NCBI RefSeq assembly: GCF_012927085.1
Contig: NZ_JABBFX010000001.1
Coordinates: forward strand, 3,348,001 to 3,412,000
Reading direction: 5' to 3'
Source of the DNA: Ramlibacter agri
GTDB lineage: Bacteria > Pseudomonadota > Gammaproteobacteria > Burkholderiales > Burkholderiaceae_C
Length of the DNA stretch: 64,000 bases
How positions within the stretch are numbered: the stretch's first letter is position 1; each line of letters opens with the position of its first letter. This document shows positions 18,497-25,951 of the stretch, one piece after another. The notes under the pieces were generated by a model. The model was not told where the DNA came from, did no database searches, and saw nothing but the letters and a program-made list of their open reading frames with translations. The translations under genes and the position numbers were made by a program.

Positions 18497-18520
18497 AATG
18501 GGCTGCCTAGGATGCCGTCC

Positions 18521-19309
18521 ATGCCTTCCCATCCCTCCCTCATCGCCATGCTGGAACGGCGCGAACCGGTGCTCGCGCTGGGCGTGCGCCACGCGCGCAG
18601 CCCCGACATCGCCCGCTACGCGCGCGCCAGCGGCCACCACTGCCTGTGGGTCGACCTGGAGCACAGCACCATGCCCGTCGACATTGCGGGGCAGATCTGC
18701 GCCGCCGCCCTCGACCTCGGTCTTGTTCCCCTGGTTCGCGTCCCGGAGCGCGACTACGGCGTCATCGGCCGGCTGCTCGACGCGGGCGCGCTGGGCATCA
18801 TCGCGCCTCGCATCGAGACACCGGAGCAGGCGGCGGACCTGGTGGCCGCCTGCCGCTTCCCGCCGCTGGGGCATCGCTCGGCGATCGCTTCGCTGCCGCA
18901 GTGGGGCCACGCGCGCATGCCGGCCGCCGAACTGCAGCAGGCCGCGAACGCGGCGACCGTGCTGCAGGTGCTGCTGGAAAGCCCGCGCGGCATCGCCAAC
19001 GCGGAGGCCATCGCACGGGTGCCCGGCGTCGACATGCTGGCCATCGGCACCAACGACCTGAGCGCGGAGCTGGGCGTGCCGGGCGACTTCCGCCATTCGC
19101 TGGTGCGCGCCGCGCACCAGGAGGCGCTGGCCGCCTGCGCCCGCGCCGGCAAGCCGCTGGCCATCGGCGGCATCGCCGATCCCGCCTACGCCGCGGAGCT
19201 GATGCGGCAAGGCGCCGCGCCCTTCGTGATGACGGGCATCGACAGCGACATCCTGCTGGCCGCGTTGAACGAGCGCGCCCGCCACGGCCTGGAGGCCTGC
19301 CAGGCATGA
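18521..19309 (+). CDS. HpcH/HpaI-family aldolase
   Basis: A 262-residue class II (metal-dependent) pyruvate aldolase of the HpcH/HpaI family, which splits 4-hydroxy-2-oxo acids. Signatures are WVDLEHSTMP at the barrel start, VPLVRVPERD, GALGIIAPRIETPEQA (arginine and metal region) and DMLAIGTNDLSAELG near the end. The start was set at 18521 (AGGA 8 bases upstream); 18512 is also possible. It is the first gene of an operon reading on to an amidohydrolase through an ATGA overlap and is divergent from a LysR gene. Expected to act late in a ring-cleavage or sugar-acid pathway; exact substrate undetermined. Confidence 0.88.
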   Translation: MPSHPSLIAMLERREPVLALGVRHARSPDIARYARASGHHCLWVDLEHSTMPVDIAGQICAAALDLGLVPLVRVPERDYGVIGRLLDAGALGIIAPRIETPEQAADLVAACRFPPLGHRSAIASLPQWGHARMPAAELQQAANAATVLQVLLESPRGIANAEAIARVPGVDMLAIGTNDLSAELGVPGDFRHSLVRAAHQEALAACARAGKPLAIGGIADPAYAAELMRQGAAPFVMTGIDSDILLAALNERARHGLEACQA

Positions 19310-20187
19310 GCGACATCCTGATTCCAACGCCTATGCGGTCGGCCGCCAGCCTGAGCCGTCCCGCCTTCGAAGTGCCGCCCGGCGCCTGCGATTGCCACGT
19401 CCACGTCTTCGAATCCGGCGAGCGTTACCCGCACGTCGCCAAGCCGCACTACACGCTGCCCGATGGCAACTTGCGGCAATTGCAGGCGGCGACGGCGGCG
19501 CTGGGCCTGGAGCGCTTCGTCATCGTGCAGCCGTCCTTCTACGGCACCGACAACCGTTGCATGCTGGATGCGCTGGCCGCGGCCGGGCCGCAAGCGCGCG
19601 GTGTCGCCATGGTGGAAGACGATACGAGCGAAGAGGAACTGCGCCGCATGCACGCGCTGGGCGTGCGCGCCCTGCGGCTGGACCTGTTCCTGCGCTCGGC
19701 GCTGCCCACGGCGGAACTCGCCGCCTTCATCCAGCGCAGCGTCGCGCGGACCCGCGCGCTCGGCTGGCACGTGCAGTTCTACACGCCGGGAGGGGTGGTG
19801 CGCGACCTGATCCCGCACCTGGCGGCCATCGAGTCGGACTTCGTCATCGACCACATGGGCTACATGCTGGAAAGCGACGGCCTGACGCGCGCCGACTTCG
19901 ACCGCCTGCTGCGCGCCGTGGCCGATGGCCGCGGCTGGTTCAAGCTGTCCGGCCCGTACCGGCTGGCGAAGGACGGCAACTACGCGAAGCTGCGGCCGCT
20001 GGCGCGCGCCATCGTCGAAGCGGTGCCGGACCGCGTGATCTGGGGCAGCGACTGGCCGCACATCCCGGAGGGCGGCCGCGACACCGGCGAACTGCTGAAC
20101 CTGCTGGCCGACTGGGTGCCGGAAGCGCCGCTGCGCCGGCGCATCCTGGTGGACAACCCGGCGCGGCTGTTCGGCTATGGGAGCTGA
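19306..20187 (+). CDS. Amidohydrolase-family protein (PDC-lactonase-like)
   Basis: 293 residues, starting at the ATG in the aldolase stop. It is a TIM-barrel metal hydrolase (amidohydrolase 2). Visible features are the HxH strand CDCHVHVFE (residues 28-36), a central IDHMGYM and the C-terminal VIWGSDWPH with the catalytic Asp. This set is shared with 2-pyrone-4,6-dicarboxylate lactonase (LigI) and related hydrolases of cyclic esters from aromatic degradation. With an aldolase next door, lactone hydrolysis followed by aldol cleavage is a reasonable inferred order. The true substrate is unknown. Confidence 0.87.
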   Translation: MSDILIPTPMRSAASLSRPAFEVPPGACDCHVHVFESGERYPHVAKPHYTLPDGNLRQLQAATAALGLERFVIVQPSFYGTDNRCMLDALAAAGPQARGVAMVEDDTSEEELRRMHALGVRALRLDLFLRSALPTAELAAFIQRSVARTRALGWHVQFYTPGGVVRDLIPHLAAIESDFVIDHMGYMLESDGLTRADFDRLLRAVADGRGWFKLSGPYRLAKDGNYAKLRPLARAIVEAVPDRVIWGSDWPHIPEGGRDTGELLNLLADWVPEAPLRRRILVDNPARLFGYGS

Positions 20188-20191
20188 ACGC

Positions 20192-21280
20192 ATGGACTGC
20201 ATCCAGACGCTGGACACCAGCGGCGCGCGGGCCGTCGAGACCTTCGTCGTCGATGGCGAGCGCTACCTCGTGGTGCCGCAACTGGCGGTGGACGTGCCCG
20301 GCCAGCCGGCCGCCATGACCTTGGGCAACAGCGACATCGAGGCGCTGGTGTTCCGCTGGGAGCAGAGCGCATTCACGCCTTGCGGGACGCTGCCGGTGCC
20401 GGGCGGCGAGGACGCGGAGTTCTTCACGCTGGGCGGCCGCAAGTTCCTGGCTACCGCCAGCCTGCGGACTGGCAAGGATCCTTACTCGTTGCGGACCGAC
20501 AGCACCATCTTCGAATGGAGCGAAGGCCGCTGGGCCCCGTTCCAGTCCATGCCCACGGTGGCGGCCAAGCAGTGGCGGCACTTCCGCATCGGCGAACGCG
20601 ACTTCCTCGCGCTGGCGCAGGGCGCGGCCGAGGCCGATGGCGGCCGCGACGATGAGCGCTCCTGCATCTTCGAATGGGATGGCGAGCGCTTCGCCTTCTT
20701 CCAGGCGCTGCCTTCCGCCTGGGGCTACAACTGGTGCTTCTTCGAGGTGGACGGCCTGCCACTGCTGGCACATGCGGACCACGTCGTGCCCTCGACGCTG
20801 TGGCGCTGGAAGGGAGAGCGCTTCGAGCCTTTCCAGGAACTGGAGGGCCGCGCGGGCCGCGCCTTCTGCTTCGTCGAGGCGGGCGGCGAGCGCTGGCTGG
20901 CCTTCGCGCGCCTGTTCTCCGAGACGCTGATGCTGCGCTGGAACGGCCAGCGTTTCGAACCGGCCCAGGTGCTGTCCGGTCCCGGCGGCCGCGAGTTCCG
21001 CTGGGTGCCCGGCTGGGACGGCGGCCGCCTGGTGCAGGTGAACTTCCTGCAAGGCTCGCGCGAGGCTCCCATCACCCGCCTGCAGTCTCTGGTGCACAAG
21101 CTGGAAGATGGCCGCTGGCAGGTGGACCAGGAATTCCCCACCAGCGGTGGCACCGACGCCGTGGCCTTCGAGGAGGACGGCGGTGCCATCGTGCTCGTGG
21201 TCTCCGAAAGCCTGGCGCCGGAAGTGCGCTTCCGCGCGCCCAGCCGCGTGTACCGCATCGCCAAGGAGGAGCGGCCATGA
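20192..21280 (+). CDS. Seven-bladed EAR/EPTP-repeat beta-propeller protein
   Basis: 362 cytoplasmic residues built almost entirely of ~45-residue repeats. Each repeat has the pattern 'F..DG..FLA.A', then a hydrophobic strand '(I/L)F.W', then 'G.F.(P)FQ.LP(T/S)'. Examples are STIFEWSEGRWAPFQSMPT (104-122), SCIFEWDGERFAFFQALPS (157-175), STLWRWKGERFEPFQELEG (201-219) and TLMLRWNGQRFEPAQVLSG (245-263). I count repeats starting near residues 15, 74, 128, 180, 223, 267 and 322. The last lacks the FQ.LPT strand, which the N-terminal CIQTLDT can supply, closing a seven-bladed ring. This is the epilepsy-associated (EAR/EPTP) repeat known from LGI1 and TSPEAR. No enzyme motif or signal peptide is seen. 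It sits inside a catabolic operon. Confidence 0.78.
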   Translation: MDCIQTLDTSGARAVETFVVDGERYLVVPQLAVDVPGQPAAMTLGNSDIEALVFRWEQSAFTPCGTLPVPGGEDAEFFTLGGRKFLATASLRTGKDPYSLRTDSTIFEWSEGRWAPFQSMPTVAAKQWRHFRIGERDFLALAQGAAEADGGRDDERSCIFEWDGERFAFFQALPSAWGYNWCFFEVDGLPLLAHADHVVPSTLWRWKGERFEPFQELEGRAGRAFCFVEAGGERWLAFARLFSETLMLRWNGQRFEPAQVLSGPGGREFRWVPGWDGGRLVQVNFLQGSREAPITRLQSLVHKLEDGRWQVDQEFPTSGGTDAVAFEEDGGAIVLVVSESLAPEVRFRAPSRVYRIAKEERP

Positions 21281-22401
21281 ACGCCAGCCCCGAACTGCTG
21301 CATCTGTTCGAGACCTACACCGGCGGCCCCGACAGCCTGGGCGCGACGCTGGCGCGGGTGACCGCGCAGGCGCATGCGGACGATCCGCTGATCGTCGCCA
21401 CCAGCGCCGACCTGGTGCTGTTCCCGGGCGGCGGCGGCACGCCGCAAGTGCAGGGCTTCCGGCTCGGCACGCGCGGCTTCAAGGAGCTGGCCGGCGTGTC
21501 GCACCTGGGGCCCGCCATCGCCTCGCTGCTGCGCCTGCGCGAACTGCAGGGCGACGCCGGGCCCTGGCGGGCCGAGGCCGAGCGCTTGCTGGCGAGCACA
21601 CGCACGGCCCGCGCCGCGAACTCGGTGCGGATGTGGCGCGAGCAGATCGCCGTGGCCGCCTTCCGCGGCCGCGAAGAGAAGATCGCCGCGCTGGTGAACG
21701 ACGCCTGCCTGGCCAGCGAGGACTACCTGGAGCGCGTGCTGCGTGCGCCGCAGGAGTTCACCCGCGAAGACCTGCGCCGGCGCCTGCTGGAGCCGAGGCT
21801 GAACGCGGTGATGATCGCCACCTTCTTCCTGGTGGGCATGGACATCGCGCACCGCGTGATCGCCTGGTTCGACGGCCTGGCGCTGGACTGGACCCGGGCG
21901 ATGGCGCTGATCGTCGGCCGCCAGGGCCGGCCCACGGCGGGCGTCACCTGGACCACCAATTCGGTCCACGCGATGATGACCGGCGCGGCGCGCGGGCGGC
22001 TGGCGCTGGAGCGCATCTTCATCGCGCCGCACGGGCCGGACTTCCGCGTGTCACAACCGCCCGATCTCGCGGCCTTGCGCGCACAGGAGCAGCCCCTGCG
22101 CGAGCTGTGGGCGCAGGTCCGCGCCACCTGCGAGCTGGCCCCGCTGATGTACGAAGGCTATCCCGCTTACGCGCCTGGCGCCGTGCAGCGGCCGGTCCTC
22201 ACGCCGGACACGCAGGCCGTCGCCGAGATGCCTGCAATCCACGCTCCCGACGACTGGCGCGCGCTCACGACGCGGCTGCGCGTGGTGCTGGAAGACCCGC
22301 GCCAGCTGCTTTCCGGCTGCGTCACCGACTACGCGGTGGCGCAGCTCGTCGCCCACGGCAACGATCCCGCGCGCGTGACCGTGCCGGGCCTGGATTCCTA
22401 G
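21277..22401 (+). CDS. Protein of unknown function in aldolase/EAR operon (374 aa)
   Basis: 374 residues, ATG overlapping the propeller stop, with AAGGAGGA upstream. I do not recognise the family. There is no signal peptide. The N-terminal third contains DLVLFPGGGGTPQVQGFRLG. The middle is helical with LNAVMIATFFLVGMDIAHRVI, which could be one buried or membrane-associated helix. GVTWTTNSVHAMMTGAARG follows and the tail is Arg/Asp/Ala-rich. Several conserved-looking His, Asp and Asn residues could form a metal or active site, but no known motif is matched. Its strict coupling to the propeller gene suggests the two proteins work together. Confidence 0.72.
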   Translation: MNASPELLHLFETYTGGPDSLGATLARVTAQAHADDPLIVATSADLVLFPGGGGTPQVQGFRLGTRGFKELAGVSHLGPAIASLLRLRELQGDAGPWRAEAERLLASTRTARAANSVRMWREQIAVAAFRGREEKIAALVNDACLASEDYLERVLRAPQEFTREDLRRRLLEPRLNAVMIATFFLVGMDIAHRVIAWFDGLALDWTRAMALIVGRQGRPTAGVTWTTNSVHAMMTGAARGRLALERIFIAPHGPDFRVSQPPDLAALRAQEQPLRELWAQVRATCELAPLMYEGYPAYAPGAVQRPVLTPDTQAVAEMPAIHAPDDWRALTTRLRVVLEDPRQLLSGCVTDYAVAQLVAHGNDPARVTVPGLDS

Positions 22402-22416
22402 GACAGGAGACAAGAC

Positions 22417-23379
22417 ATGCCAATGAATCGCCGCACTTTCGCCGCGGCGGGGCTCGCCTGCGCCGGCGTCCCCGCCTGGGCCCAGCCTTCCTGGCCCAGC
22501 CGCCCCATCCGCATCATCACGCCCAGCCCGGTAGGCGTGGGCTCGGACCTGTTCGCGCGCCAGTACGCAGAGCGCCTGACGCATGCGCTGGGCGTTGCGG
22601 TGCTGGTGGAGAACCGGCCCGGCGCCGCCTCCGTGCTGGGCACCGACGCCGTGGCGAAGGCCGCGCCCGATGGCTACACGGTGTTGTTCTCCACCAGCAA
22701 CCCGTTCACCATGACGCCCTTCCTGCTGAAGAAACTGCCCTACGACGCGCAGGCCGACCTGCAGCCGGTGACGCAGGCCTTGCGCGGTGGGTCGTTCATC
22801 GTCGCCAACAACGCATTTCCCGCGCGCACCATTGGCGAGCTCATTGCGCGCGCCAAGGCGGCGCCGGGCAAGATCAGCTATGCGTCCTACGGCCCGGGCA
22901 GCACCGCGCATCTGGGCATGGAGCTGGTGCAGGACGCGGCGGGCATCGAGCTGCTGCACGTGCCGTACAAGCAGGGCGCCATCACCGACGTGATCGGCGG
23001 GCAGGTGATGCTGGGTTTCGAACCGCCGGTGTCCGCGCTGCCGCACATCCGTGCCGGCCGCCTCAAGGTGCTGGCCTATACCGGCGGGCAGCGCAGCGCC
23101 GCGGCGCCGGAGGTCCCCACCGTTGCCGAGACCTTGCCGGGCGTGGAGGTCCTGACCTGGCTGGGCTTCTGGGTTCCCGCGAAGACGCCCGATGCGGTGG
23201 TGCAGCGGCTCTATCGCGAGGTCACGGCGATCAACAACTCGCCGGAGATGCGGAAGTACATCGCCGACCAGGGCCTGGAACCCGCGCCGGCCACACCGCA
23301 GGAAACTGCGGCCGTGGTGCGCAAGGACGCCGAGGTGATGGGCCGCCTGATCAAGGCGAAGAACATCAGCCTCGACTAG
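22417..23379 (+). CDS. Bug-family periplasmic solute receptor (TctC-like)
   Basis: 320 residues. The N-terminus MPMNRRTFAAAGLACAGVPAWAQ is a signal peptide with a twin-arginine pair. The mature part begins with the Bug signature WPSRPIRIITPSPVG.GSDLFAR and contains VLVENRPGAASVLG, YASYGPGS and HVPYKQGA. Bug proteins bind carboxylates such as aromatic or dicarboxylic acids and normally feed TctAB-type transporters. No TctA or TctB gene is present here. It is the last gene of the aldolase-amidohydrolase-propeller operon (15 bases after the previous stop) and is presumed to capture the substrate of that pathway. Confidence 0.93.
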   Translation: MPMNRRTFAAAGLACAGVPAWAQPSWPSRPIRIITPSPVGVGSDLFARQYAERLTHALGVAVLVENRPGAASVLGTDAVAKAAPDGYTVLFSTSNPFTMTPFLLKKLPYDAQADLQPVTQALRGGSFIVANNAFPARTIGELIARAKAAPGKISYASYGPGSTAHLGMELVQDAAGIELLHVPYKQGAITDVIGGQVMLGFEPPVSALPHIRAGRLKVLAYTGGQRSAAAPEVPTVAETLPGVEVLTWLGFWVPAKTPDAVVQRLYREVTAINNSPEMRKYIADQGLEPAPATPQETAAVVRKDAEVMGRLIKAKNISLD

Positions 23380-24020
23380 GCTTTGGGCGCGGGAGTCTTC
23401 GGCTGGAAGTCGCAATACTGCGAGACCGCGCACTGCCAGCACTTGGGCGTGCGCGCCACGCAGACGTAGCGCCCGTGCAGGATCAGCCAGTGGTGCGCGT
23501 CCACCCGGAATTCCTTGGGCACGCGTTGCTCCAGCTTGGCCTCGACCTGCTCCGGCGTCTTGCCCGGCGCCAGGCCGGTGCGGTTGCTGACGCGGAAGAT
23601 GTGCGTATCGACCGCCATCGTCTCCTCGCCAAAAGCGACGTTGAGGACCACGTTGGCCGTCTTGCGGCCGACGCCGGGCAGCGCCACCAGTTCGTCGCGG
23701 GTGCGGGGCACCTCGCCGCCGTACTGTTCGACCAGGATGCGGCAGGTCTCCAGCAGGTTCTTCGCCTTGGTGCGATAGAGGCCGATGGTCTTGATGTAGC
23801 CCTCCAGCCGCTCCAGCCCCAGGTCCAGGATCTTCTGCGGCGTGTTGGCCGCGTGGAACAGGTGGCGGGTCGCCTTGTTCACGCCGGCGTCGGTGGCCTG
23901 GGCCGACAGCAGCACTGCCGCCAGCAGCTCGAACACGGTGCTGTATTCCAGCTCGGAGACGGGCGAGGGGTTGGCGGCGCGCAAGGTCGCGAAGAAGGGG
24001 ACGACGTCTTTGTCTTTCAT
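23376..24020 (-). CDS. nth: Endonuclease III
   Basis: A 214-residue base-excision repair glycosylase/AP lyase for oxidised pyrimidines. It has the helix-hairpin-helix LPGVGRKTANVVLN with the catalytic lysine, the catalytic aspartate in AVDTHIFRV, and a C-terminal 4Fe-4S cluster motif C-x6-C-x2-C-x5-C in CVARTPKCWQCAVSQYC. The length matches E. coli Nth (211). Its start overlaps the stop of an upstream LysR gene by 3-4 bases, and its stop overlaps the convergent Bug gene by 4 bases. This is a housekeeping gene amid accessory catabolic units. Confidence 0.97.
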   Translation of the reverse strand: MKDKDVVPFFATLRAANPSPVSELEYSTVFELLAAVLLSAQATDAGVNKATRHLFHAANTPQKILDLGLERLEGYIKTIGLYRTKAKNLLETCRILVEQYGGEVPRTRDELVALPGVGRKTANVVLNVAFGEETMAVDTHIFRVSNRTGLAPGKTPEQVEAKLEQRVPKEFRVDAHHWLILHGRYVCVARTPKCWQCAVSQYCDFQPKTPAPKA

Positions 24021-24898
24021 GGAGGGAGTGTATTTTTGCCGCGGAACTCGCGCGCGACGGCGGTGACCACGTCGGCCTTTTCCGAATCGCGCCGCTGCAC
24101 CAGCGCGATGCGGCGCTCCTCGGCGTTGGGCAGTTCGATGAGGCGCAGCTTGGGGTCGCTGGCCCAGCGCGCGTCGCGCAGCAGCGGTACCAGCGCCACG
24201 CCCAGGCCGGAGCGCACCAGTTCGACGATGCTCTCCAGCGCGTTCAGCTCCAGCAGCTCGCGCGGCTGCACGCGCAGGCGCTTGAGGGTGCGCTCCACCA
24301 GGTGGCCGGTGTGCTGCGTGTGGTCGAAGCGCAGGAAGGGCTGTTCGGCGAGCAGCTGGCGCGGTGGCGCTTCGTCCAGCTTGCGCGGCGCGAGCAGCAC
24401 CATGGGCTCGGTGTAGAGCGAGCTCCAGGCCAGCTCGGGCCGCGCCGGGCCGGGCTCGCGCACCACCAGCGCGGCGTCCAGCTCGCCGGAGCGCACCCGC
24501 TCGATCAGCTCGATGGACTTGGCGGCCGACACATGCAGGTCGAGGCCGGCATGGCGCGCCTTCAGCCGCAAGGTTGCCTGGATCAGCGGCCGCGCCGCCG
24601 ACACCACGGCGCCCAGGTGCACCGTGCCGGCCATGCCTTCGGTGCCGGCGGGCTGCGCCAGCATCTGGTCGTACAGGGCGAGCAGGCGGCGCACCTGCGG
24701 CACCAGGGCCCGGCCGGCATCGTTGAGGGCCACCGTCTTGCCTTGCCGTTCGAACAGGGGCCGGCGCAGGTCCGACTCCAGCGCGCGCATCTGCTGGCCG
24801 ACCGCCGCCTGCGTGAGCGCCACGCGGGCCGCCGCGGCGGCGAAGGAGCCTTCCGCCGCCACGGCGGAAAAGGTGCGCAGGAGCCGGATGCTGCTCAT
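24017..24898 (-). CDS. LysR-family transcriptional regulator
   Basis: 293 residues beginning MSSIRLLRTFSAVAAEGSFAAAAARVALTQAAVGQQ, a standard LysR helix-turn-helix. The effector domain includes GHLVERTLKRL and SGLGVALVPLL. It is divergent from the Bug receptor gene at 24981, with an 82-base gap containing clear inverted repeats, so it probably controls the receptor-GGT pair. It also runs into nth with an ATGA overlap; part of nth expression may therefore come from this regulator's promoter. Confidence 0.93.
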   Translation of the reverse strand: MSSIRLLRTFSAVAAEGSFAAAAARVALTQAAVGQQMRALESDLRRPLFERQGKTVALNDAGRALVPQVRRLLALYDQMLAQPAGTEGMAGTVHLGAVVSAARPLIQATLRLKARHAGLDLHVSAAKSIELIERVRSGELDAALVVREPGPARPELAWSSLYTEPMVLLAPRKLDEAPPRQLLAEQPFLRFDHTQHTGHLVERTLKRLRVQPRELLELNALESIVELVRSGLGVALVPLLRDARWASDPKLRLIELPNAEERRIALVQRRDSEKADVVTAVAREFRGKNTLPP

Positions 24899-24913
24899 GT
24901 CGCCATGCTAAAG

Positions 24914-24954
24914 GAAAGCTTTCGCGTGGTTAAAGAAGGTTTCGCTTTTTCTTT
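24914..24954. promoter_or_regulatory. Candidate LysR binding region upstream of Bug-GGT operon
   Basis: The divergent gap holds a perfect 10-bp palindrome GAAAGCTTTC (24914-24923) and a second inverted repeat AAAGAA (24932-24937) / TTCTTT (24949-24954) with an 11-base spacer, both AT-rich against the background. Two adjacent dyads are the usual layout of LysR recognition and activation sites. Confidence 0.5.
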
Positions 24955-24980
24955 GGCGACGCCATTCTTATCATCGAGTG

Positions 24981-25946
24981 ATGAAGACGAAGTCGTTTGC
25001 CTCGATCCTGCTCGCCGCGGCCACGCTGTTCACGGCCGCCGCCCAAGCCCAGGGCTATCCCGCCCATCCCATCCGCCTGGTCGTGCCTTTCCCGGCCGGC
25101 GGCGCCACCGACATCTTCGCCCGCGCCGTTTCGCAGAAGCTCGGCGAACGCCTCGGCCAGACCGTGGTCGTCGACAACAAGCCCGGCGCGGGCGGCGCCA
25201 TCGGTTCCGACATCGTCGCCAAGGCGCAGCCGGACGGCTACACGCTGCTGCTGGCCACGACCAGCACGCACAGCATCGGCCCGGCGCTGAGCAAGCTGCC
25301 TTACGACGCCGTCCGCGACTTCACGCCGATCGCCCACGTGGGCGACGCGCCCAGCATCATGCTGGTGCCGAACAGCTCGCCGGCGAAGACGGTAAAGGAG
25401 TGGGTGGACTACGCTCGCAAGAACCCGGGCAAGCTGAACTACGCCAGCAGCGGCACCGGCACCATCGTCCACCTCACGGCCGAATACTTCAAGTCGCAGG
25501 CCAACCTGTTCCTGGTCCACATCCCCTACAAGGGCACGGCGCTGTCCATCCCCGACCTCGTGAGCGGCAAGGTGGACCTGCTGTTCGACGCGCTCCCCAG
25601 CGGCCTGCCGCACGTCAAGGCCGGCCGCCTGCGCGCGCTCGGCATCACCAGCCTGAAGCGCTCGCCGCTGCTGCCGGACCTGCCGGCCATTTCTGAAACC
25701 GTGCCCGGCTTCGAGTCGGTGACCTGGTTCGGCGTGTACGGCCCCAAGGCGCTGCCGCCTGAACTGGTCGCGAAGCTCAACGCCGGCCTCAACCAGGCCC
25801 TGCAGGACGCGGAGGTCAAGGCCAGCCTGGCCAAGCTGGGCATCGACCCGGTGGGCGGCACGCCGCAGCAGTTTGCCGCGATGCTGGACAAGGACCGCGC
25901 CAAGTGGCGCACTATCATCACCGAACGCAACATCCGGGTCGATTGA
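24981..25946 (+). CDS. Bug-family periplasmic solute receptor (TctC-like)
   Basis: 321 residues from ATG 24981 (a GTG directly before it is also in frame). Signal peptide [21 protein letters not shown]. The mature protein starts [26 protein letters not shown], the family hallmark, with [20 protein letters not shown] and HIPYKGTA further on. It would bind a carboxylic acid in the periplasm; no TctAB partner is linked. Five bases separate it from the following gamma-glutamyltransferase-like gene, suggesting that the ligand may be a gamma-glutamyl or other amide compound. It is regulated by the divergent LysR. Confidence 0.94.
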   Translation: MKTKSFASILLAAATLFTAAAQAQGYPAHPIRLVVPFPAGGATDIFARAVSQKLGERLGQTVVVDNKPGAGGAIGSDIVAKAQPDGYTLLLATTSTHSIGPALSKLPYDAVRDFTPIAHVGDAPSIMLVPNSSPAKTVKEWVDYARKNPGKLNYASSGTGTIVHLTAEYFKSQANLFLVHIPYKGTALSIPDLVSGKVDLLFDALPSGLPHVKAGRLRALGITSLKRSPLLPDLPAISETVPGFESVTWFGVYGPKALPPELVAKLNAGLNQALQDAEVKASLAKLGIDPVGGTPQQFAAMLDKDRAKWRTIITERNIRVD

Positions 25947-25951
25947 GCAGC

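Noticed and set aside
21108..24416. Plus-strand frame of about 1100 codons crossing the propeller, unknown, Bug, nth and LysR genes
   Set aside because: It spans the boundaries of several well-supported genes on both strands and has no recognisable sequence.
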